Assembly (NCBI GenBank): GCA_030064795.1 | Contig: JASJEI010000507.1 | Coordinates: 1-10,190, forward strand | DNA length: 10,190 bases | Direction: 5' to 3' | From: Pleurocapsa sp. MO_226.B13 | GTDB taxonomy: Bacteria; Cyanobacteriota; Cyanobacteriia; Cyanobacteriales; Xenococcaceae | Part shown: one piece after another, positions 6,198 to 10,190 of the stretch | How the letters are laid out: every line of letters begins with the position of its first letter | How positions within the stretch are numbered: position 1 is the stretch's first letter | The notes under the pieces: generated by a model | The model's input: the letters and a program-made list of their open reading frames with translations, nothing else | Told to the model about the DNA's origin: nothing | Database searches by the model: none | Program-made: the position numbers and the translations under genes

Positions 6198-7465
6198 ATG
6201 GTTGAAAAAGCTTACAAGTACCGATTTTTTCCCACGCAAGCGCAAGAAAATCTCTTGCGACGGACAATGGGGTGTGTCAGGCTTGTCTATAATAAAGCCT
6301 TGGCAGCCAAGACTGAAGGTTGGTACGAGAGACAAGAGAGGATTGATTACAAACAAACCTCTAGTCTTCTTACTGGTTGGAAAAAGACTGAAGACCTGGA
6401 CTTTCTCAATGAGGTTAGCTGTGTACCTTTGCAGCAATGTCTTAGACATCTGCAAAAAGCCTTTGCTAACTTTTGGGGTAAAAGAGCCAAGTAAGCTTAG
6501 ACGCATTAAAGTTTCCTGCTAGTATTAATATCTACAAGGCTTTCGGGGATATAAAAGTGCAAGGAAAGTGCGTCTAAGCTTATCCTCGGTTTAAAGCCAA
6601 GCGTAATGGCGGTTCGGCTGAGTTTACCAAGTCGGCTTTTAAGTACCGAGACAATACTCTTTGGCTTGCTAAAAGCAAAGAACCTTTGAATATAGTTTGG
6701 TCTAGGTTTTTGCCTAAAGGTGTTAGTCCGTCTACCGTTACAGTCAAACTTGAACCTTCGGGTAGATGGTTTGTCTCTTTGTTGGTAGATGACTCTACTG
6801 TTCAACCATTGCCACCAACTGATAAAAAAGTTGGTATTGATGTTGGCATCTCTAGCTTGTTGTGTACTAGCGACGGTGAAAAGATAGCCAATCCAAAGCA
6901 TTTTAATCGGCTGTATCAAAAGCTTCGGGTAGCGCAAAAGGAATTGAGTCGGAAAACCAAAGGCTCTAGTAACCGATACAAAGCGCGACTTCGAGTAGCT
7001 CGGATACACGCTTCTATCAAAGATGCTCGTACTGATTTTCTGCACAAGTTGACCACTCGCTTGGTTAGAGAAAATAGCGTAATTGCTATTGAGGATCTGG
7101 CAGTTAGAAATCTGGTCAAAAACCACAAGCTGGCTCGTAGTATTAGCGATGCTGCTTGGGGTGAGTTGTTTCGTCAACTTGAGTATAAATGTGAATGGTA
7201 CGGGCGCACATTGGTCGAGATTGACCGATTTTTCCCTAGTAGTAAGCGATGTAACCATTGCGGATTCGTGATAGATAAGTTGCCATTGAGTGTACGCAGT
7301 TGGGACTGCCCTAGCTGTAAGACCACAGGTATAGACAGGGACATCAACGCTGCGGAAAATATTTTAGCTGCTGGGCTAGCAGTGATAGTCTGCGGAGCGA
7401 CCGTAAGAGCCGAACAGAGTAAGTCTCGGGAGCCTGGTGCTATGAAACAGAAACCTAAGTCGTGA
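6198..7465 (+). pseudogene. tnpB: tnpB (RNA-guided nuclease family), split by an 87-bp insertion
   Basis: The first part (6198-6491) encodes 98 residues with the TnpB N-terminus: K-Y-R-F-F-P-T-x-x-Q, then a Y-N-K-A-L motif. It stops at a TAA created by the insertion. The second part resumes at 6584 with PRFKAK and runs to the TGA at 7463-7465. If 89 bp (the 87-bp element plus one TA) are removed, the frame is restored exactly as GKRAK-YPRFKAK, giving 392 residues, a normal TnpB length. In that reconstructed protein the RuvC residues are D185 (GIDVG), E269 (IAIEDL) and D352 (DRDINAA). A four-cysteine zinc finger is present (CNHC, CPSC). TnpB is an omega-RNA-guided DNA endonuclease in related elements. 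All catalytic residues lie in the second part, but without the N-terminal region activity is unlikely. An internal start at 6686 would give a 259-residue fragment. Confidence 0.88.
6492..6582. mobile_element. 87-bp palindromic MITE with TA target duplication
   Basis: The element 6494-6580 has perfect 12-bp terminal inverted repeats, AGCTTAGACGCA at left and TGCGTCTAAGCT at right, and is flanked by TA at 6492-6493 and 6581-6582. Pairing continues imperfectly inside (GTTTCCTGC against GCAAGGAAAG). It has no coding capacity. TA duplication is the rule for IS630/Tc1-mariner elements, so this is probably a non-autonomous IS630-type MITE; the parent element is not in the window. Taking it out with one TA restores the host reading frame exactly, which is strong evidence for the boundaries. 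Confidence 0.8.
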
Positions 7466-7516
7466 GTCTTAGGAATCCCCCTCTATAGCGCGAAGCGTTT
7501 AGTGGGGGAGGATGTC
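7380..7516 (+). ncRNA. Candidate omega RNA (reRNA) at the tnpB 3' end
   Basis: In TnpB elements the guide RNA scaffold covers the 3' end of tnpB and the right end, with the guide read from flanking DNA. Here two hairpins lie in that place: CCTAAG/CTTAGG (7454-7459 with 7468-7473), spanning the stop codon, and the C5/G5 right-end hairpin (7477-7508). The guide would begin near 7517. The 5' limit is a guess. Because tnpB is split, the RNA may be an orphan. Confidence 0.4.
7477..7508 (+). repeat. Right-end sub-terminal hairpin of the IS element
   Basis: CCCCC (7477-7481) pairs with GGGGG (7504-7508). The stem continues through CTA/TAG and a GCGC/GCG segment around a GAA loop, with mismatches. 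The 3' arm AGTGGGGGAGGA is shared with the left-end hairpin. Confidence 0.6.
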
Positions 7517-7536
7517 AATTACAGCAATTGTCAATT
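7513..7536 (-). promoter_or_regulatory. Paired TTGACA hexamers, possible stranded promoter of the TIR operon
   Basis: On the minus strand AATTGACA occurs twice (7513-7520 and 7529-7536), 16 bp start to start, at the outer edge of the IS. TTGACA is the consensus -35 hexamer. If the IS was absent, this DNA would lie directly upstream of the TIR-WD40 gene, so it may be part of the original promoter. No matching -10 is evident on the flank side. The repeat could also be a regulator site or chance. Confidence 0.25.
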
Positions 7537-7668
7537 GGATCGACTAGGTTTTTACTGGCTGTTTTTTAGCTCGTAGCTATTACTACACAAGCGACAGATG
7601 CTTGTCCCTATAAACATGACAGGGCATTGGTGACAAGAAAGAGCAAAAGTCAAAATAGTCAATTACTA

Positions 7669-7705
7669 CATATAGTGTTGTTAATTAAATAAAACACTAG
7701 ATATG
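7669..7705. repeat. AT-rich hairpin
   Basis: CATA-TAGTGTT (7669-7679) pairs with AACACTA-GATATG (7693-7705) with a two-base bulge, around a 13-base AT-rich loop. There is no T run on either side, so a terminator role is not supported. Confidence 0.4.
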
Positions 7706-7804
7706 GATTAAGTTAAATCCAGATCGCGATTGCCAAAAGGGCAGTTAAAGTTTATTAAAAACTTCTCAAAAGCTAATAGCTAATAGCTGAGAGTGCGGAA
7801 GGCA

Positions 7805-7847
7805 CCGCCACGCACGCTCTGGATTTTAAATCCAGAGAACGTGGCGG
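7805..7847. repeat. Strong two-tier palindrome
   Basis: An outer stem CCGCCACG/CGTGGCGG (7805-7812 with 7840-7847) encloses an inner stem CTCTGGATT/AATCCAGAG (7817-7825 with 7829-7837) with loop TTA. The only unpaired bases are four on the left side and two on the right. Neither strand continues into a T run. It lies 150 bp past the stop of the propeller gene and could stabilise that mRNA's 3' end, or be a small palindromic element. Confidence 0.6.
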
Positions 7848-7995
7848 CTTTGAGCTTAAAACCGATTGACAAAAAACACACTACCTTAACTTGTCACGAA
7901 TGATTACAGGGGGTTCGTCGCTTCCTAGATAGAGAGTAAAGGTCGATTTGACTATTCTTCAGCCATCTATACAGCTATCGCTCTACGCTAATGTG

Positions 7996-9021
7996 CTATC
8001 GTCCGACAAAACCAGAAGCTAAAGGCTTAAATCGCAAAATATTGTAGGGTGGAGCAGACACATCTTTTCCTGCGTTCAGAGGTGCGGAAAGATGCAGTTG
8101 GTCGCAGTTGAAATATAGATAGCCATCTACACCAAAGCTAAATGAATCTATCCAGGCTAATTTTTTGTCAGTCAGTAATACTTCATAAGCGCGATCGGGT
8201 CGAATTACGCCCAGACCGTTAACAGCTAAATCTCCTAGATAAATGTTGTTGTGGCGATCGATAGAAATACCGTCACAGATTGGCTTCTGACTATATCTCT
8301 CGACTTTCTGTGCCAGTTCGTCTGCGCTTAGGTTGGGATTAGATAAATCGGCACTTCTGGCGCGATACATACTAGAACCATGCATCGGGCAATAGTAAAG
8401 CCATTCATTTTGGAAGTCTAATACCAAACCATTGACTCCTAATTGGGGATGAATTAAACTACCATCGGCTTGCTTTATCTGCACGGGAACTCCATCCACC
8501 AATAGATCCATATCTTCGGGAATGACGCTGATATGACCCTGCAAAATACGTGTAGCTAAACCTGTTTTTAAATCCACGCGAATCAAAGCCGATTCTGTGC
8601 CAGCAATGGGGTCGGAAATATAGATTACATCATGGGTTAAATCGATCGCTAAATCGTTGACAAATGAATTAGATAGGGTGATTGGTGGCGGTAAATAAAT
8701 AACCCGCACCAGTCGCTCTTGTCTAATATCCCAAGCAACCAACTTGGGTAGTAACTGACTCTGATTGCCGTTGTCTAGAATCCAAAGATAACCATTGGCA
8801 TCGGCTTGGATTCCTAAAACGCTCGCAAATTCAATCTTCTGCGCTTCCAAGCTTACTGTTAGGGGGACTAAATTTCCTTCTACTAACTCAGCTACGGGAA
8901 ACTCAGGGTTGTAAAACTGATGCAGACTTACAAAAATTCGATTGTCTGGAGTTAGGGTAATATTACCAGGAGAAATAGGCAGGGATGCTACTATCGTCGG
9001 GCGTTCGGCTAGGATTGTCAT
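7996..9021 (-). CDS. Major royal jelly/Yellow-family beta-propeller protein
   Basis: The 341-residue protein shows the MRJP/Yellow pattern (Pfam MRJP) of repeated propeller strands: LWILDNG (79-85), FVNDLAID (120-127), YISDP (134-138), GVNGLVLD (195-202), the hallmark LYYCPMHGSSMY (208-219) and CDGISIDRHNNIYLGDL (249-265). In insects the family includes Yellow and royal jelly proteins; bacterial members are often named L-dopachrome tautomerase-related, but their substrate is unknown. No signal peptide is seen, so it is probably cytoplasmic. I take the ATG at 9019-9021. A TTG three codons upstream (9028-9030) is also possible and would add MKI. No Shine-Dalgarno is evident. The gene starts 14 bp after the stop of the membrane-anchored gene upstream, so the two are probably one operon. 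The family call is firm, the function is not. Confidence 0.82.
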   Translation of the reverse strand: MTILAERPTIVASLPISPGNITLTPDNRIFVSLHQFYNPEFPVAELVEGNLVPLTVSLEAQKIEFASVLGIQADANGYLWILDNGNQSQLLPKLVAWDIRQERLVRVIYLPPPITLSNSFVNDLAIDLTHDVIYISDPIAGTESALIRVDLKTGLATRILQGHISVIPEDMDLLVDGVPVQIKQADGSLIHPQLGVNGLVLDFQNEWLYYCPMHGSSMYRARSADLSNPNLSADELAQKVERYSQKPICDGISIDRHNNIYLGDLAVNGLGVIRPDRAYEVLLTDKKLAWIDSFSFGVDGYLYFNCDQLHLSAPLNAGKDVSAPPYNILRFKPLASGFVGR

Positions 9022-9035
9022 AATTTTCAAATTTT

Positions 9036-9854
9036 TTATTTCGTTAAGTTCATCACGGCGATCGCATCATCACCTTGGCAGTAATCGTCAACTGGCGTGA
9101 CGGCATCAACTTCCAAACTCGATCCTTTAGCCAAAACAAATTCGCTCAAACCCACATGGTCTGATGAATCGCCCCAATCATAGGTATATCCCAATCGCGT
9201 CCAAGGTACAGGCATCTTATCAGGATTCATTTCTTCGATCCTGCTCTTAAAAGAGTTCAGTTCGTGGTTATACCAGTCCTTATATTTATCCGAAACGCTC
9301 GAAAATTCGTTTGCAGGACGGAACTCAAGTTCGGCTTCGCGATCGGTAATTTCTGGGTCGGGAGTAGGACGAAATAAATCCTTAGCCTCTACCCAAAACT
9401 CGACAATTTTTCTGGGTTCATTATTCCCTGGTGGCAAACCTAAAAGCTGTTCGATTCTAGGAGTAACTTCTTTGCCTGTAGCTGCCGAATAGTTGGTACA
9501 GAAATTTTTTAGTTCGGGTACTACCGTTACCCACATGTCCCGCTGTTGAGGTTCCCTCGAACCCACTTCGTAATCGTATTTTGCCTTGGCAAAGGTTGCT
9601 ACTTTCAGGCGATCGCCCCGCCATTGAAGTTGGGAATTATTTTTGACAATAGCAATCAGGTTGTTAGATATTTCTTCGGGTCTTACCTCCTTTACGTCTT
9701 TTAAGGCGTTGTAATAGACTTCTGGCAAGGAAATGCTGCTATGTGCATGAGAATTGATGTTAAAAAAAAGCCATGACAAGCCTATACTAATAATTAAAAA
9801 TGTAGTACCTATAAATACAGATAAGTAGGATTTTAACTGAGAGTTGTTATTCAT
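9036..9854 (-). CDS. Membrane-anchored or secreted protein of unknown function
   Basis: The 272-residue protein begins with a short polar stretch ending in K8, then a hydrophobic segment (about 10-32) that works as a signal anchor or uncleaved signal peptide. No lipobox cysteine follows. The rest is hydrophilic and probably outside the cytoplasmic membrane. It has two cysteines (C119, C259) that could form a disulfide, a proline/acid-rich part (160-182) and a motif PVPWTRLGYTYDWG (215-228) followed by SEFV (237-240) near the C-terminus. I do not recognise a family. It is the first gene of a two-gene unit with the royal-jelly-like propeller protein. A promoter candidate lies 21 bp upstream. 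The ATG at 9852-9854 is inside an inverted repeat. Confidence 0.75.
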   Translation of the reverse strand: MNNNSQLKSYLSVFIGTTFLIISIGLSWLFFNINSHAHSSISLPEVYYNALKDVKEVRPEEISNNLIAIVKNNSQLQWRGDRLKVATFAKAKYDYEVGSREPQQRDMWVTVVPELKNFCTNYSAATGKEVTPRIEQLLGLPPGNNEPRKIVEFWVEAKDLFRPTPDPEITDREAELEFRPANEFSSVSDKYKDWYNHELNSFKSRIEEMNPDKMPVPWTRLGYTYDWGDSSDHVGLSEFVLAKGSSLEVDAVTPVDDYCQGDDAIAVMNLTK

Positions 9855-9869
9855 ATTTTCAAAAATATG
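9852..9869 (-). promoter_or_regulatory. Inverted repeat covering the start codon
   Basis: CATATTTT (9852-9859) and AAAATATG (9862-9869) are a perfect 8-bp inverted repeat, and the start codon of the membrane-anchored gene lies in one arm. In the mRNA it could fold over the start site; as DNA it could be an operator. It is AT-only apart from the ends, so chance is possible. Confidence 0.35.
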
Positions 9870-9874
9870 TTTAA

Positions 9875-9902
9875 ATTATCTAATCGACAGACTCGTAACC
9901 AA
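9875..9902 (-). promoter_or_regulatory. Candidate sigma-70-type promoter for the 9854-7996 operon
   Basis: On the minus strand TTGGTT (9897-9902) and GATAAT (9875-9880) are separated by 16 bp and lie 21-48 bp upstream of the start codon. The -10 matches consensus at five of six positions; the -35 is weak. No other better pair is seen in the upstream region. Confidence 0.4.
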
Positions 9903-9982
9903 GCAGCCTCCATGCTGTAGGAAATACTAATCAAATTTCCAAGCTAACGCAGAGGTAGGACATGAATCCCTGCATTATTGAG

Positions 9983-10058
9983 GAGCCGTGTGAGAACAAA
10001 ACTCATGCACGGTTTTGAATGGAAGTTCTGGAAGGCGACTTCCAGTTCGAACCCCAAT
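9983..10058 (+). ncRNA. Group II intron 3' relic (domains V and VI), second copy
   Basis: Domain V is 34 bases (9983-10016), the canonical length. CCGTG/CACGG and TGAG/CTCA pair with the two-base bulge TG (10006-10007) on the 3' strand, and it begins GAGCC with the AGC triad. Domain VI is a perfect 7-bp stem CTGGAAG/CTTCCAG (10028-10034, 10039-10045) with a GCGA tetraloop. The end reads GAACCCCAAT, like the copy at 523-604. No intron body or reverse transcriptase lies upstream; instead the divergent promoter of the membrane-anchored gene begins about 80 bp away. The copy is better preserved than the left one. The right boundary is approximate. Confidence 0.72.
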
Positions 10059-10097
10059 ACTTCTCGTTTAACGAGTGCCAATTAATCTATAAGGTTA

Positions 10098-10173
10098 GGT
10101 TAAGGGGGAAAGGGCAAAGGGGAAAGGAACAATTAGCAACAAGCGCACGACCTTTTCCCTTTTTCCTTTAACC
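10098..10173. repeat. Purine/pyrimidine-rich imperfect inverted repeat
   Basis: A purine-rich arm (10098-10127, GGTTAAGGGGGAAAGGGCAA onward) is largely complementary to a pyrimidine-rich arm (10151-10173, CCTTTTCCC through TTAACC) across a 23-base spacer. G-run/A-run arms of this sort occur as dispersed intergenic repeats in cyanobacteria. No gene is present between 9855 and the window end. Confidence 0.5.
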
Positions 10174-10190
10174 TTTTCCCAAGTACAACC

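Larger units (their letters stand above)
6100..7518 (+). mobile_element. tnpB-only IS200/IS605-type element (IS1341-like), interrupted
   Basis: A TnpB reading frame is bracketed by sub-terminal hairpins of similar sequence: at left 6104-6142, ending AGTGGGGGAGGA, and at right 7477-7508, ending AGTGGGGGAGGA as well. This is the end structure expected of IS200/IS605 elements, which have no terminal inverted repeats and move as single strands. No tnpA is present, so movement would need a helper transposase. The exact ends are not certain; TCAA at 7515-7518 is a plausible right cleavage site by analogy with IS608. The left end lies about 15 bp upstream of the TIR-WD40 start codon, in the opposite orientation. 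The tnpB is broken by a smaller insertion. Confidence 0.7.
7519..7995. other. Gene-free spacer with hairpins and a heptamer repeat
   Basis: No open frame with family features is seen. The spacer holds the TTGACA pair at its left edge, a hairpin at 7669-7705, a three-unit heptamer run (AGCTAAT, AGCTAAT, AGCTGAG at 7771-7791) and a strong palindrome at 7805-7847. The last 150 bp before the propeller gene's stop codon show no clear terminator with a T run. Confidence 0.5.

Noticed and set aside
6078..6522. Open frames on both strands over the left end of the IS and the first part of tnpB
   Set aside because: They overlap the clear TnpB N-terminus in other frames and have no family features.
6506..7258. 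250-codon minus-strand open frame opposite tnpB
   Set aside because: It is a shadow of tnpB: it begins at a weak position, lacks any domain, and its coding sense is explained by the RuvC motifs on the other strand.
6198..7465. Sequencing error or simple frameshift in tnpB
   Set aside because: The two halves are separated by an element with perfect inverted repeats and TA on both sides; removing it restores the protein exactly.
7805..7847. Intrinsic terminator for the propeller operon
   Set aside because: No T run follows the stem on either strand.

Overview
The window looks cyanobacterial. The octamer GCGATCGC (HIP1) recurs throughout, inside and between genes, and the protein types fit: TIR-WD40 proteins, DUF4231/SLATT membrane proteins, a bacterial major-royal-jelly-like propeller and a tnpB-only IS200/IS605 element. 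I cannot assign a genus. The mix of relics, mobile elements and a conflict-type operon marks it as an accessory region.

Layout. Positions 1-176 (minus) hold the start of an unrecognised, truncated ORF. Positions 177-609 carry no gene. They hold the 3' half of a tRNA-Pro(TGG) followed by its terminator, three copies of an 11-bp motif (ATTGGTAGACA), and a group II intron 3' end (domains V and VI). Positions 610-6085 are a minus-strand gene set: a 1379-residue protein with three TIR domains, a coiled coil, one membrane segment and 14 WD40 repeats; then a small SLOG-like nucleotide-binding protein 25 bp downstream; then a two-TM DUF4231/SLATT protein. Just upstream of the TIR gene sits a tnpB-only IS200/IS605 element (about 6100-7518). 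Its tnpB is itself split by an 87-bp palindromic element flanked by TA. Positions 7519-7995 are gene-free, with hairpins and a short heptamer repeat. Positions 7996-9854 (minus) are a second two-gene operon: a membrane-anchored protein of unknown function, then a major royal jelly/Yellow-family beta-propeller. The right edge holds a second group II intron DV-DVI relic and a purine/pyrimidine-rich inverted repeat.

How the genes may work together (inference). TIR enzymes make nucleotide signals from NAD+, SLOG domains bind such signals, and SLATT proteins are predicted membrane effectors. The triple-TIR/WD40 protein could therefore sense through its propellers, signal through its TIRs, and act through the SLOG-like and SLATT partners, in the manner of Thoeris. 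All three TIR copies keep the glutamate at the catalytic position, and no STAND/NACHT-type NTPase module is visible. The IS insertion lies right at the 5' end of this operon and may have cut it off from its own promoter.
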